DNA of 64,000 nt from Methylocella sp. (GTDB taxonomy: Bacteria; Pseudomonadota; Alphaproteobacteria; Rhizobiales; Beijerinckiaceae): the NCBI GenBank assembly GCA_037200525.1, contig JBBCGG010000001.1, forward strand, positions 335,526 through 399,525, read 5' to 3'. Positions within the stretch are counted from its first letter, which is position 1; every line of letters begins with the position of its first letter. Both the position numbers and the translations under genes were made by a program. The notes under the pieces are model-generated. The model was not told the DNA's origin, made no database searches, and was given only the letters and a program-made list of their open reading frames with translations. Shown here one piece after another: positions 55,362 through 64,000 of the stretch.

Positions 55362-56808
55362 TGCTGCGCCAATACCGAATCCGAAGGTCGTACCTTTTCG
55401 CCGCTCATTGCCGCGCGGAGCCGCTGTCGAGTTTCTCCCGGCCGCGCTTGAGATTTTGGAAACACCTGCGTCTCCGACAGGCCGCGCAATTGCAGCAACA
55501 GTCATCTTATTCTTCACCGTCGCGGTAGCCTGGGCGACCTTTGGGCGAATCGATATTATCGCCACTGCGTCAGGGAAGATCGTTCCCACTGCTCGCACCA
55601 AAGCGATCCAGCCGCTGGAACCCGGCGTCGTGTCCGCGATCTATGTGCAGGATGGAGAGCATGTGACTGCAGGACAGGTGTTGGTGGAGCTTGACCGGAC
55701 GATAACGTCCGCTGATCGAAAACGGATTGCCCATGACCTGCTTGGCGCGACGCTTGACGTCGCCCGGCTTTCCGCCCTGCAGACAGGAATTGAGATGGGC
55801 TCCGCCCAAACGACTCTTTTGATAGCCATAGATGCCCCGGAACGCGAGGTGGCCCACACACGCGCGGCTATGATCGCGCAGGCTGCCGAACAGAATGCCA
55901 AGCTTGCCTCCCTCGATGGTCAAATTGCCCAGAAAATCGCTGAGGGAAACGAGATCACAGAGACAATCGCTAAACTCGAGGCGTCATTGCCATTGATCCA
56001 GCAGGAGGCGGAATTGCGCCGGCAAGCGATGGAACTCCAGTACGGCAATAGGATTGCTGATCTTGAAGCGCGCGAGCGCCTTGTCGAGCAACAACATGAG
56101 TTGATTGTTCAGCAGCGTCGCACAGTTGAAACCGCTAGCGCGCGACTGGCCATGGAACACCAGCGAGAGCAAACAGTGGCAGAATACGCGCATAAGATCT
56201 TGAGCGATCTGGCAGATGCCGAGCAAAAAGTAGACGAGCTGACCGAGGATTTGAGTAAGGCCGAAAAGAAGATCGAACAGCAAGTGCTGCGATCGCCGGT
56301 TGATGGCGTTGTGCAACAACTTGCGGTTCACACCATCGGTGGGGTTGTGACGCCTGCGCAGCAACTCATGATGATTGTCCCCGCCGATAGCCGGCTCGAA
56401 GTGGAGGCTATGGTTTCTAATCGCGACATCGGCTTTGTCCATCCGGGACAAGCGACGGAATTGAAAATCGACACATTTAATTTCACTCGCTACGGCCTTC
56501 TGCACGGCAACGTGCTGACTGTTTCAGGGGACTCGATTGTCCGCGATAAGCCCAAAGACAAATTGGACTCTTCATCGTCCGCAAGCTCGGGAGAACTTAG
56601 CGAAAGTAGCGAGCCTCAAGGTCAGGAGTTGGTGTACAGCGCCCGGGTCTCGGTTGATCGAACGCAAATGCAGGTCGAGGACAAACTCGTCAATCTCACG
56701 CCGGGTATGGCGATCACCGTTGAAATCAAGACGGGGTCGCGGCGCGTGATAGAGTATTTATTGTCACCACTCGTGCGCTACAAGCAGAGCAGCCTACGCG
56801 AAAGATAG
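55348..56808 (+). CDS. type I secretion membrane fusion protein (HlyD-like)
   Basis: 486 residues from ATG 55348. A cytoplasmic leader, one membrane helix (AIAATVILFFTVAVAWATF) and the lipoyl half-motif GKIVPTARTKAIQPLEPGVVSAIYVQDGEHV are followed by a long periplasmic coiled coil (~150-330). The second lipoyl half is VLRSPVDGVVQQLAVHTIGGVV, and a beta-barrel ends LTPGMAITVEIKTG. It forms the periplasmic bridge of the exporter with the preceding gene. Confidence 0.92.
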   Translation: MKSSDAAPIPNPKVVPFRRSLPRGAAVEFLPAALEILETPASPTGRAIAATVILFFTVAVAWATFGRIDIIATASGKIVPTARTKAIQPLEPGVVSAIYVQDGEHVTAGQVLVELDRTITSADRKRIAHDLLGATLDVARLSALQTGIEMGSAQTTLLIAIDAPEREVAHTRAAMIAQAAEQNAKLASLDGQIAQKIAEGNEITETIAKLEASLPLIQQEAELRRQAMELQYGNRIADLEARERLVEQQHELIVQQRRTVETASARLAMEHQREQTVAEYAHKILSDLADAEQKVDELTEDLSKAEKKIEQQVLRSPVDGVVQQLAVHTIGGVVTPAQQLMMIVPADSRLEVEAMVSNRDIGFVHPGQATELKIDTFNFTRYGLLHGNVLTVSGDSIVRDKPKDKLDSSSSASSGELSESSEPQGQELVYSARVSVDRTQMQVEDKLVNLTPGMAITVEIKTGSRRVIEYLLSPLVRYKQSSLRER

Positions 56809-56951
56809 AGGCACAGGAGCTATGAATGGTTTAAAAAAATAGAACTGGGGAATGACTGATAGTTTGGGCCAGAATTTGGGGTGGTTTAGCCAAACGGCAC
56901 ACCAGCAAAAAGCGCCCTTACATCCCGCCATTCAAAAGGTTCGGGCCGCCG

Positions 56952-58142
56952 CTATCCCTGCCGCAATATCTTCCCCAACGCTTGTGCGGCTTCAAACGAT
57001 GTAGCGCGTATGTAGGCCGCCTCGGTCATCCGGCGATCCCGGTGTTGAAGCAGTGCGGGGGCGAGATGCGGCATGTTTCCCGCTTTCCAGGCAGCCGTCG
57101 TGGCGGCGGCGTATCGAAAGCCATGTGGCGTGACGGCGACGCCGATCGTCGCATCTGTTGTCGACGTCAGAGCATGATGGATGCCGGAATAGGTCATTGG
57201 GCCGCCATATCGTGAAATCCAGAGCGGTCCGGAGAGATTGACGAGATCAAGACGGTCGTCATGAACGGACCTGCCATTCCCGTCAGACGAGGCGGCCGCC
57301 TTATTCTGAGACGCGGCCCCGGGAGTTGAGTTGGCAGAAAAGTTGCAGTCGGGCTTCGAAATCCGGGGGGTGGGCTCTTGCGCGTTGCGGCAGGCCAAGA
57401 GAAAAGGCCGCGCTTCCAACAGATATCGTTCGAGAGCCACGGTGAGAAACCCCGGCAGCATGCGCATATCGGGCCGGCCGCTCTTGGTTTCGCTGCCTGG
57501 CAGGTCGATCCACCAGCCGGAATCAGAAAAATGAAATGATCGGCCGAGCGTCAGTCCGCCGAGATTCTTGACCCGAATCGGACAGGACGCCAGCAGAGCT
57601 ATCATTAGGCCATTGCGAATATTGCGCGCCGTCGTCAAATCCATCGGCTGGTCGCACGGGCTATATTCTTCAACGAGCGTCAGCCCCGCGGTCAAGAGTT
57701 CCGAAGCGTCAACGACAGGCGGTCGCTTGACGGGACCATCTTCGGCTTTGAGATCGCCGGCGATGTCGGACAGCCATTGGAAGTTCGCCGTCGGCGCCAA
57801 ATGACGCGCGATCTGTTTGAGCTTGTGGAATGATAGCTCTGCTGGCGTCCTGATGGTCATAAACAGCGTCGTCGCTGACCATTCGTCGCGCATGCGATCG
57901 ACGAACAGGCCAATGTGCACTGGCGTCAGGTGCGCTTCGCAAGACGCTGCGGCGTCGAACTGATGGCATTCCTTGAGGAATGTCAGAAAATATCCATAGC
58001 GCCGCTGGATATCGTCACGCGTGATAGGAGCCAACCGCGATGCAGATCCGCCTCGTCGTAACCTGACGGCGGGGCGGCAGGCTGTGTCCCACGCCTCTTG
58101 GTCGGATTTCGGCCATTCGCCGATCGGAAGGGATTTCAGCAT
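56952..58142 (-). CDS. tyrosine recombinase (second of a pair)
   Basis: About 396 residues. The start ATG 58142 overlaps the upstream stop (TGATG). The phage-integrase C-terminal domain shows RNIRNGLMIALLASCPIRVKNLGGLTLG (first Arg), TPHGFRYAAATTAAW (H-x2-R) and LLQHRDRRMTEAAYIRA with the nucleophilic Tyr. The N-terminal half is a SAM-like arm. It is coupled to the next gene, so the two recombinases are probably made together. Confidence 0.87.
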   Translation of the reverse strand: MLKSLPIGEWPKSDQEAWDTACRPAVRLRRGGSASRLAPITRDDIQRRYGYFLTFLKECHQFDAAASCEAHLTPVHIGLFVDRMRDEWSATTLFMTIRTPAELSFHKLKQIARHLAPTANFQWLSDIAGDLKAEDGPVKRPPVVDASELLTAGLTLVEEYSPCDQPMDLTTARNIRNGLMIALLASCPIRVKNLGGLTLGRSFHFSDSGWWIDLPGSETKSGRPDMRMLPGFLTVALERYLLEARPFLLACRNAQEPTPRISKPDCNFSANSTPGAASQNKAAASSDGNGRSVHDDRLDLVNLSGPLWISRYGGPMTYSGIHHALTSTTDATIGVAVTPHGFRYAAATTAAWKAGNMPHLAPALLQHRDRRMTEAAYIRATSFEAAQALGKILRQG

Positions 58143-59830
58143 CACTGATGCATCGCAGCGCGAGACTGGCGCTCAAGGTCGCCGCGGAGGATCTCGCCAT
58201 AGTGACGATTGGCCGCCAGCGTTTCCAGGCCGATGTAAAATTGCTGCGTCGTCTTGATGTTTTTGTGCCCGAGCACACGGCGCACAAATTCGTAGTTGCC
58301 GGGGTCATTGCGCAAGATCATCGCCGCTGCGGCGTGCCGAAATTGGTGGCAGGTGATGCGGATGCCGATGTTTTCCTCCATCGTCCGGGCGATGCGGACG
58401 CCAAAGCTGTTGACGGCGCGCATGGTGTCGCGGACGCCCGGAAACAGCTGATCGTTGTCCATTGCGTCGACGAGGTGCGGTCGAAACTCGTGAATGTAGA
58501 CGTCGATCAGTTTCGTCACCACGCCGTCGAACGGAAACTCCAAAGGGACCTTGTTTTTGACTTCGTCCGAGGGGATCGACAGCAGGTAATTCCCATTGGG
58601 GCCGTCGGGCTTGCTCAAATGACCGCCGATGCGGATGCCGACGAGATTGCTGATGCGAACCGGCGCAAAGGTCAATATCGCGATGCCGATCGCGACCTGA
58701 GCCGAAAGAGAGGCCCGATGCGGCGCGTGAGCGAGCGTCGTCTTCGCCTCGCTCGACAGGCGCTCCGGCAGGTCGACCACCTCGCGCCAGACGGTCCCGC
58801 TTTGAATGGCGTGAACGACGCGCTTATTTTTTGGCGTCAGGCCAGCCTGGCGGTGGTCCTCCAACTCCGCCCGAAGATCGTCCAACCGGGCGAGATCGGC
58901 CTCGTTCAACGCGCCGGAATCGCGCGCGATAGAGAGCAAACGCCATCCGAGATCGATGACGTAGGTCTTTGGATGCTCGCCGACCCAATAATTGTCGATC
59001 ACTTTTTCGACGAGGTCCGGATCGAGCAGAGCCCGGAGCGACGTCAACGACTCGATCGGACTCCCTAACGATATGGCTCGGCGCGCAAATGCCTGGATTT
59101 CCGCAAGGCGGGTGTCGACCGTAGAGGTTTTGGACAGGCGGCGACGCGATCTGTCCGGCTTCCGGCGGATCGTTTGTAGGGAGTGAAGGTATTGGCCGAT
59201 CTCAGCGCGCAGCGACTCCGGAAAGGCGCTCCAGGGCACCCCCGGTTCGCCTGCAAGCGGCGCCGAAGTCAATTTGCGCCTTGGCCATGTCGGATGATCG
59301 TCGACGCAGACGTTCCAGGCGCGAACAATGCTTCGCTGGATCCGAGGCGAACCATCCTGGGCCAGAACCTCACATCTGTAGCGCATGTATCTTTCGAGAA
59401 AGGCCTCGTCGACGCCGATCGGCGAGACGCCGCTCCCTGAAGCAAAGCGCATGAGGCCGGTGAGATAATAGCGATCCATCTCGTGTCCGACGAGCTGCCG
59501 CAGGTTGGCCCATTCCAGCGCGAGCGGCGTTCCCCGCGCGGGAATGGTTTTGTCCCCGGACAGGTAGCGCAAGGCGGCTTTCAGATTCGAGATGTGGTTT
59601 TTCAGGGTCTTTTCGGACATGCCGACGCGGGCGTGATGCAGCTGCTTGACGCGGTGCGCCAGCGCCTGCCAGCGGGCGGGCAGACTTTCGGGCGGCAAGC
59701 CGAGCGCCGTCGCGACAGCCCGCATCGAGCAGGACCAGTGACTGATTTTCGATTTCTCGAGATCCGACGCCTGGGTCAGGCGGATTGCGTCGGCGAGATT
59801 GGGCTCGGCAAGGGATGATTGGGCGGACAT
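58142..59830 (-). CDS. tyrosine recombinase (first of a pair)
   Basis: 562 residues with a long N-terminal DNA-binding region. The catalytic domain shows LTFAPVRISNLVGIRIGGHL (Arg), TCHQFRHAAAAMIL (H-x2-R) and VLGHKNIKTTQQFYIGLE (Tyr). Paired recombinases of unequal length occur in Tn554-like and RIT-like elements. Here only two are present, preceded by an excisionase-like gene. No element ends have been identified. Confidence 0.88.
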   Translation of the reverse strand: MSAQSSLAEPNLADAIRLTQASDLEKSKISHWSCSMRAVATALGLPPESLPARWQALAHRVKQLHHARVGMSEKTLKNHISNLKAALRYLSGDKTIPARGTPLALEWANLRQLVGHEMDRYYLTGLMRFASGSGVSPIGVDEAFLERYMRYRCEVLAQDGSPRIQRSIVRAWNVCVDDHPTWPRRKLTSAPLAGEPGVPWSAFPESLRAEIGQYLHSLQTIRRKPDRSRRRLSKTSTVDTRLAEIQAFARRAISLGSPIESLTSLRALLDPDLVEKVIDNYWVGEHPKTYVIDLGWRLLSIARDSGALNEADLARLDDLRAELEDHRQAGLTPKNKRVVHAIQSGTVWREVVDLPERLSSEAKTTLAHAPHRASLSAQVAIGIAILTFAPVRISNLVGIRIGGHLSKPDGPNGNYLLSIPSDEVKNKVPLEFPFDGVVTKLIDVYIHEFRPHLVDAMDNDQLFPGVRDTMRAVNSFGVRIARTMEENIGIRITCHQFRHAAAAMILRNDPGNYEFVRRVLGHKNIKTTQQFYIGLETLAANRHYGEILRGDLERQSRAAMHQ

Positions 59831-59890
59831 AAGTCGTGGCCTCGTTGGCTTGAAGTTGATTGAGGTGGATTGGGATATATCTGCATGAAT

Positions 59891-59946
59891 ATTAGGACAA
59901 CGTCAATGTATTATCATCGCCCGATACTGTGTGTAAGCGTCCTAAT
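59891..59946. promoter_or_regulatory. inverted repeat in the recombinase leader
   Basis: ATTAGGAC (59891-59898) and GTCCTAAT (59939-59946) are perfect 8-bp inverted arms 40 bp apart in an AT-rich gap between the excisionase-like and recombinase genes. It could be a recombinase or excisionase binding region. Confidence 0.35.
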
Positions 59947-59985
59947 TAAGCAATACATAAGTATACTGTGATGCATCAACGTTGA

Positions 59986-60228
59986 TTATAATGGATCATT
60001 ATTATGATAGCCGCGTCCGCCGCCGGTCGACGCCTCCGACGTCGACCGCCGCGTCTGGTGCTCAATGTAGCGCGCGAGTTCTCGCGGATGATAACGGACC
60101 GCCCGACCAATGTGGACGAATGCGGGGCCTTCGCCGGTGACGCGCCATTTGGCCAGCGTGTTCGGCTTCACCTGGAGGATCTCCGCGGCCTGGACGGGGG
60201 TGAGAAGGGTTTCAATCTGCTGCGCCAA
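59986..60228 (-). CDS. excisionase/AlpA-type HTH protein
   Basis: 80 residues. LLTPVQAAEILQVKPNTLAKWRVTGEGPAFVHIGRAVRYHPRELARYI is a full helix-turn-helix 17-type (MerR-like) domain, as in phage excisionases and AlpA regulators. It lies upstream of the recombinase pair on the same strand. Confidence 0.85.
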   Translation of the reverse strand: MAQQIETLLTPVQAAEILQVKPNTLAKWRVTGEGPAFVHIGRAVRYHPRELARYIEHQTRRSTSEASTGGGRGYHNNDPL

Positions 60229-60319
60229 AGTGCATCTCCCAGTGTATCAATGCTTCCGATGGTCATGTTCCATCCGAGTGTATGTTTTGTAGTCCGAAGA
60301 CTAAGCGAGGCGGCGGGCG

Positions 60320-60658
60320 TCACGCCTCGCATGAGTGGCCGAAGACCAAATCTTTGGTGGGAGGGATGGCTTGGATACAAAACGGTCGAATGTTTCGGCC
60401 CTTCTCTCGGACGGTGAACAAGACGTCGTCACCTCTCACCAGTGGCTGACGGTCACCGCCGGGCGATGTGATAATCAACCTCCGTTGCCGGCGGTCGGCC
60501 TCGGCGGCAAGACACCGCGCGCAGTAAATCTGGCTGTGGTGCGTCAGCTCGTTGCTGTTGCGCGGCGTCGCGTCAGAAATCGTGCTAGCCTCGCCTTTGC
60601 ACCGAATAGGACGGCCTAAATCGAGGGCTGGACGGACTCGCGTCAGCCAAGCGCACAT
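60320..60658 (-). CDS. hypothetical protein
   Basis: About 112 residues from ATG 60658; a longer frame begins at 60745. It has a Cys pair (YCARCLA) and RRLIITSPGGDRQPLVRGDDVLFTV. The second half looks like protein. No family recognised; possibly part of the mobile element. Confidence 0.35.
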   Translation of the reverse strand: MCAWLTRVRPALDLGRPIRCKGEASTISDATPRNSNELTHHSQIYCARCLAAEADRRQRRLIITSPGGDRQPLVRGDDVLFTVREKGRNIRPFCIQAIPPTKDLVFGHSCEA

Positions 60659-60754
60659 CGTGTTTTTGCGAAGATTGCAAAGTTGCCGATTTTCCCGTCG
60701 AAATATGATCCACGAGTTAGTGAAACTGCGATTGCACTTGTCCATGCCGCACCG

Positions 60755-60988
60755 TCACGCCAAAACAGAGGTCGATTTCTGAGGCGCGCCGATGCGCGCT
60801 TCGGCCCAGGCGTCGAGGTCGATCGGATCATAAATTGGTGTCCTGCCGGCTTTACGAAAAATCGGCCCACCGCCAACCACGGCCAGCTTTCCGAGCCACG
60901 CATTCGAACATGGCAAGCCCCATCGTTCTTGGACGTAAGATGCAGCATTCGCGCGGCGAAGGTAACGAGGGGAAATGGTCATCGGCAA
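60755..60988 (-). CDS. small HTH-type DNA-binding protein
   Basis: 77 residues: RYLRRANAASYVQERWGLPCS, AWLGKLAVVGGGPIFRKAGRTPIYDPIDLDAWAEARIG. This is the AlpA/helix-turn-helix 17 pattern (sensor of one helix pair then the YDP-DLDAWA wing) common beside integrases. Confidence 0.75.
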   Translation of the reverse strand: MPMTISPRYLRRANAASYVQERWGLPCSNAWLGKLAVVGGGPIFRKAGRTPIYDPIDLDAWAEARIGAPQKSTSVLA

Positions 60989-61102
60989 CTCTCCAATTTG
61001 CGAAGATTCCAGCTAATTCGAGAACACTGGAGGTGCTGGGGGCTGTTGCGCACTAACAAAATCGCGCAACAACCCGCTTTCGTTTTTAGTGAAGGGGTCG
61101 GG

Positions 61103-61786
61103 ATGAGCGATTACGGAAACGATGATGAGAACCAAATTGGTTCATTTTCAAAATCCTATAAAAAGGACCCGACGATTGAGCTTTATGTAAAGCTTCGGCG
61201 CAAAAGCCCGGCCATTGAAATTGAGGTGGCAGTCATCGGCGGAATTGAGCAGCTGGCGTATATGCAGCCCGAGATAGAAAGATACGGGCTCAACTCTATG
61301 CTCGTCGCAGGTGTCATGGATGCGGATCCAGAGGCGGTAAGCGAATTGTCGCTTCAGCTTCTTGAAAAAATGATTGAGGCTAAGACACTTTTAAAAAACG
61401 GAGAAACCCACATCGGGCGACGAGGCTTAGCCATTCCGGACAGGCTGATAGATTGGCTAATCAAGTGTATGCTGGATGCGATGAGCTGGAGCGATGACCT
61501 CTATATTCCCCGGGATTTAATCGTTCTGCTTCGGGAACGATTGGGTGGCTCAAATCCGCAGTATGAGCAAGCCACGGAAGCCAACGAGATGCGTCAGCGC
61601 GCCGCTGTTGTCGGCGGTCAAATCATGGCGCGCGGAGAAACCCCCAGCTTCCGGCAGCTGGGTCGAATTCTGGGAGTCGCGGCAAGTACTGTTAAGCGGT
61701 GGTTTCCCGAGGGAGATTTTTTGCAGCAGGCCGAGCAAATGTCACACCACTTCGACGAGGAAGGACATCCCATCAATCGCCGATGA
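61103..61786 (+). CDS. hypothetical protein with C-terminal HTH
   Basis: 227 residues from ATG 61103. Acidic N-terminus, then MIEAKTLLKNGETHIGRRGLA and a C-terminal helix-turn-helix: GETPSFRQLGRILGVAASTVKRWFPEGDF. Probably a regulator or DNA-associated protein of the mobile region; family not recognised. It is divergent from the small HTH gene at 60755-60988 across 114 bp. Confidence 0.6.
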   Translation: MSDYGNDDENQIGSFSKSYKKDPTIELYVKLRRKSPAIEIEVAVIGGIEQLAYMQPEIERYGLNSMLVAGVMDADPEAVSELSLQLLEKMIEAKTLLKNGETHIGRRGLAIPDRLIDWLIKCMLDAMSWSDDLYIPRDLIVLLRERLGGSNPQYEQATEANEMRQRAAVVGGQIMARGETPSFRQLGRILGVAASTVKRWFPEGDFLQQAEQMSHHFDEEGHPINRR

Positions 61787-61875
61787 AGCCGACGATCGCG
61801 ACGCGGTTGATTCGAAGGATAGCGGGCCGTCACCCTTTGGCGGCGAGTGACATCTTTATTTCGGCATGCGTGCCC

Positions 61876-62110
61876 CTAGTCTGGTTTCGTCACGTCCATC
61901 ACGATGACGGCGGTTCTCGCCGCACGGTCGGTCGGAAGACGCGCGCGCACCGTCGCTTCCATCTCTGCCGCCGACGTGGGGCGCAGCAGACCATCCGGCG
62001 GGAATGAGATCGGAGGGGGACGAACATCCCCGAACCAGAAGACGAGGTAGATGCCGAAGCCGAGCGCCTTCCGCGTTTGCGACGAAGCGCTCGGGTTGGG
62101 CTGACAGACC
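61876..62110 (-). pseudogene. C-terminal fragment of an unidentified protein
   Basis: The minus-strand frame gives KALGFGIYLVFWFGDVRPPP, then LLRPTSAAEMEATVRARLP and AVIVMDVTKPD-stop. GIYLV-WFG followed by P-TSAAE-E is a phrase I associate with the ends of large NTPase-type proteins of accessory regions, but I cannot name the family. The upstream part is gone; hipA ends at 62143. Confidence 0.4.
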
Positions 62111-62142
62111 AAGGTTCGGTCGGTCGGATGAGCGGTGAAGCG

Positions 62143-63477
62143 CTATTGAAGAGCGGTGTCTTCAGTCGTAGTGCCGGCGTCGAGCAGCCGCAGTCTCTGA
62201 GACACCCCACGTTTTACGGAATCTGCGACTGCCTCCGGAAACCAAGTAGGCAAGGTTTCGATGACGGCGTCGATCGTCTTGACAGCGTGAGCGGCGAGAT
62301 CGTCGAAGATCGCCTGAACGAGCGAATTTGCGACGCCCGAACTCCCTGCGGTTTGCATAAAATGGCGCGGCATGATCTCGGCGACCGCATAGTGGTGGCT
62401 TTTGCCAACCGACATCGCGAGCTTGAATTTGTTACGTCGGATATGGTTGGCGTCGAGGCTCGGTTGCGCCGTCAGGACATCGTAGAGCGGCGTCATTGAA
62501 AACCGTCCGCCCGGCCCCAGAAAGACGCTGAAATTCTTAGCGTGGCCGTCCGTCGCGCCGATCAACCAGAACACGATATTGGCTCGCAGGAACGCAGCGA
62601 TATCCGCGACGGGCCGGTCGCTGCCCTTTAGAAGCTCCACAATATCGCGCACCCCCGGCCCGCCATCGGACTGGTATTTCTTGGTCGATGGAATCGACAG
62701 CGCCTGGCATGTATCTTCCTGTGGCCGGCGCAGCAGGCGACCGTCCTTTGTCCAGAGTCGATCGAAGCGTTCGACGACCAACGTGCGACGGTCGCCGAAA
62801 TCCGCAATCTCGGCGGTGGCAGTCGGCACGCCGAGAGCGGCGAGCAGCTTCAGGCAGAGATATTCGTTTTCGACGCTGTTCGACAGGTCGATGCCGTTCG
62901 GCAGCGTGCCGATTTGCGGTTTCAGGATATGCGTAGTGGCGGTGGTACCCGTGGGTTTGAACCACTGGCCGTCCTTGCGCAGCAGTGCGGTTTTTTCCTG
63001 TGCGCCTGCGAGCGAAATCCGGAAGTCTTCGTCCTCGCCCATTCCAAGCGGGGCCGACGAGAGGTTTTTGATGATGTCGGCGATGTCGTCTTCGGAGATC
63101 GCTTTGCCGTCGGCGCTGCCGACGACACCGGGATCGACGCCGTTCGGTAGAAACTGGAGCGCGCCGACACAGTCATGTCCGAGTGCGGTCAGCAGGCTGT
63201 AGGCATCCGTGCCCTCTGCGCCGACGCGTTCCGCGACACGCTTTCTGATCGGATCGCTGTCGGGCAGCAGGTTATCGAAGACATTGATGACGGGCGTGCC
63301 GATATATCGATCCTCGCGCAGCGGAAGCGACAGGGAAATCGGGAAGGTCGAGTCCCACGCGAGCCAGTCAGCTTCGTACCGGAAGTCTATCGCGCCGGTA
63401 GCCTCTCGCCGCAGCACGCCAACAAGACGGCCATTCAGGAAAACATTCAGTGGGACGTGCGCCCGCGTCCGTCCCAT
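62143..63477 (-). CDS. hipA: HipA-type serine/threonine kinase toxin
   Basis: 444 residues. N-terminal couple_hipA part (VFLNGRLVGVLRREATGAIDFRYEADWL), then the kinase: FRISLAGAQEKTALL, THILKPQIG, ENEYLCLKLLAALGVPTA, the catalytic GATDGHAKNFSVFL and metal-binding MTPLYDVL. HipA toxins phosphorylate tRNA synthetases in studied cases, causing growth arrest. It begins at the base where hipB ends, so the two genes are translationally coupled. Confidence 0.92.
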   Translation of the reverse strand: MGRTRAHVPLNVFLNGRLVGVLRREATGAIDFRYEADWLAWDSTFPISLSLPLREDRYIGTPVINVFDNLLPDSDPIRKRVAERVGAEGTDAYSLLTALGHDCVGALQFLPNGVDPGVVGSADGKAISEDDIADIIKNLSSAPLGMGEDEDFRISLAGAQEKTALLRKDGQWFKPTGTTATTHILKPQIGTLPNGIDLSNSVENEYLCLKLLAALGVPTATAEIADFGDRRTLVVERFDRLWTKDGRLLRRPQEDTCQALSIPSTKKYQSDGGPGVRDIVELLKGSDRPVADIAAFLRANIVFWLIGATDGHAKNFSVFLGPGGRFSMTPLYDVLTAQPSLDANHIRRNKFKLAMSVGKSHHYAVAEIMPRHFMQTAGSSGVANSLVQAIFDDLAAHAVKTIDAVIETLPTWFPEAVADSVKRGVSQRLRLLDAGTTTEDTALQ

Positions 63478-63731
63478 CAGAACAGGTCCTCGATGTCGGC
63501 GGCACTCCCCTGACTGCGCGGCCTGACGACCAGTTCGAGGTTGAGGGCAGAGAGGGCTTCCATCAGGGTGTGCAACTGCACGGCAGGCTCTCCGGCTTCC
63601 AACCGTGAGAGCGTGCCTTGTCGCAGGTGGATTTGCTCGCCCACTGCGCCTTGCGTTCGTCCGGCCTTCTTACGGGCACGGCGCAGGATTGCGCCAAGCT
63701 GTTTTTCCGTGCGGGCAATCTGTTCGGTCAT
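63477..63731 (-). CDS. hipB: HipB-type antitoxin
   Basis: 84 residues from ATG 63731 (preceded by GGAGGTTTACC). Cro/C1-type HTH: LGAILRRARKKAGRTQGAVGEQI, GTLSRLEAG. It ends ELVVRPRSQG and a short acidic tail. It should bind HipA and repress the operon through the four operators upstream. Confidence 0.92.
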   Translation of the reverse strand: MTEQIARTEKQLGAILRRARKKAGRTQGAVGEQIHLRQGTLSRLEAGEPAVQLHTLMEALSALNLELVVRPRSQGSAADIEDLF

Positions 63732-63751
63732 GGTAAACCTCCGCATACAAC

Positions 63752-63850
63752 TATACGCGAGCCCGTATAAAAAATCAATATACGTAAATGCGTTTAAAAA
63801 CAAAATATACGCATAAGCGCTTAAAGGTGATTTATACGTGATCGCGTATA
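63752..63850. promoter_or_regulatory. four HipB operators at exact 27-bp spacing
   Basis: Four 18-bp elements of consensus TATACG-N6-CGTATA: 63752-63769 (perfect), 63779-63796 (right arm CGTTTA), 63806-63823 (right arm CGCTTA), 63833-63850 (perfect). Start-to-start distance is 27 bp each time. They fill the region upstream of hipB ATG 63731 and overlap its likely promoter. Confidence 0.88.
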
Positions 63851-63922
63851 AATTAAGGAAAGCAAATTACATTGCTTCCTTGTTGCGGAGATTGGCGAAA
63901 TAGCCATTATGGACAGAAATCT

Positions 63923-64000
63923 ATGGTGGACCAGGCGATGAAGACCATGTCGGCCAAGGACGCCAGGAATGCCTTCGGCATACTGATCGACATTGCGCGT
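63923..64000 (+). CDS. Phd/YefM-type antitoxin (partial, N-terminus)
   Basis: Open to the end of the window. MKTMSAKDARNAFGILIDIAR is the standard start of Phd/YefM antitoxins (M-x-T-(S/A)-x-(D/E)A-x-x-x-F-x-x-L-(I/L)-D). Start ATG 63938 or 63923. A toxin gene would be expected just beyond the window. It is divergent from hipBA. Confidence 0.75.
   Translation, partial: MVDQAMKTMSAKDARNAFGILIDIAR

Noticed and set aside
57901-59068. Plus-strand frames opposite the recombinase genes
   Set aside because: Asp/Arg/Val-rich reverse reading of two well-supported recombinases.

Overview
The window looks like chromosomal DNA of a GC-rich alphaproteobacterium, most likely Hyphomicrobiales near Beijerinckiaceae/Methylocystaceae. 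The evidence is a SciP (CtrA inhibitor) homologue, two suhB/alpha-r14-type sRNAs, a PmtA-type phospholipid methyltransferase, two DUF465 proteins, a SUV3-like helicase and a large hopanoid locus. Genus-level placement is inference.

Region 1 (1-34,079) is mostly conserved core. It holds the end of a transhydrogenase operon (pntAB, pntB) and a HisN-type phosphatase. Next come two tandem suhB-family sRNA genes and an rlpA-like gene whose 3' end was displaced by an 838-bp IS5-family element. A SUV3-like helicase and a secreted glycine-rich protein follow. The hopanoid block (10.4-22.2 kb) has hpnN on the minus strand, ispH and hpnH on the plus strand, and a tightly coupled minus-strand run hpnA-hpnC-hpnD-hpnE-shc-hpnG. 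These genes cover squalene synthesis from farnesyl diphosphate, cyclisation, the first two side-chain steps and transport, with ispH supplying isoprenoid precursor. After this come an aminotransferase, an ABC exporter, recF, ftsY, yciB/ispZ, sciP, mnmA, pmtA and two DUF465 genes. The region ends at tRNA-Arg(CCG).

Region 2 (34,080 to the end) is accessory DNA. Right after the tRNA is a two- or three-gene module: an HTH-Z1 NTPase gene with a 17-bp-arm palindrome over its promoter, a DUF6119/TIGR04141 protein, and a small overlapping ORF. I regard it as a candidate defence system. A transposon graveyard follows, with IS630 and IS3 remnants and pieces of a heme peroxidase and a multicopper oxidase. 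An intact secreted tyrosinase sits between two inverted, apparently identical 833-bp IS5-family copies, so three classes of phenol-oxidising enzyme lie within 4.3 kb. From 48.0 to 56.8 kb is a type I secretion locus: a very large repetitive protein with a C-terminal matrixin-like protease domain, split by one frameshift and one in-frame TGA, followed by HlyB-like and HlyD-like genes. The window closes with two overlapping tyrosine recombinase genes, excisionase-like HTH genes, hypotheticals, a hipBA toxin-antitoxin operon behind four operators spaced exactly 27 bp apart, and the start of a Phd/YefM-type antitoxin gene.

All functions are assigned from motifs and remembered family signatures; no database search was run.
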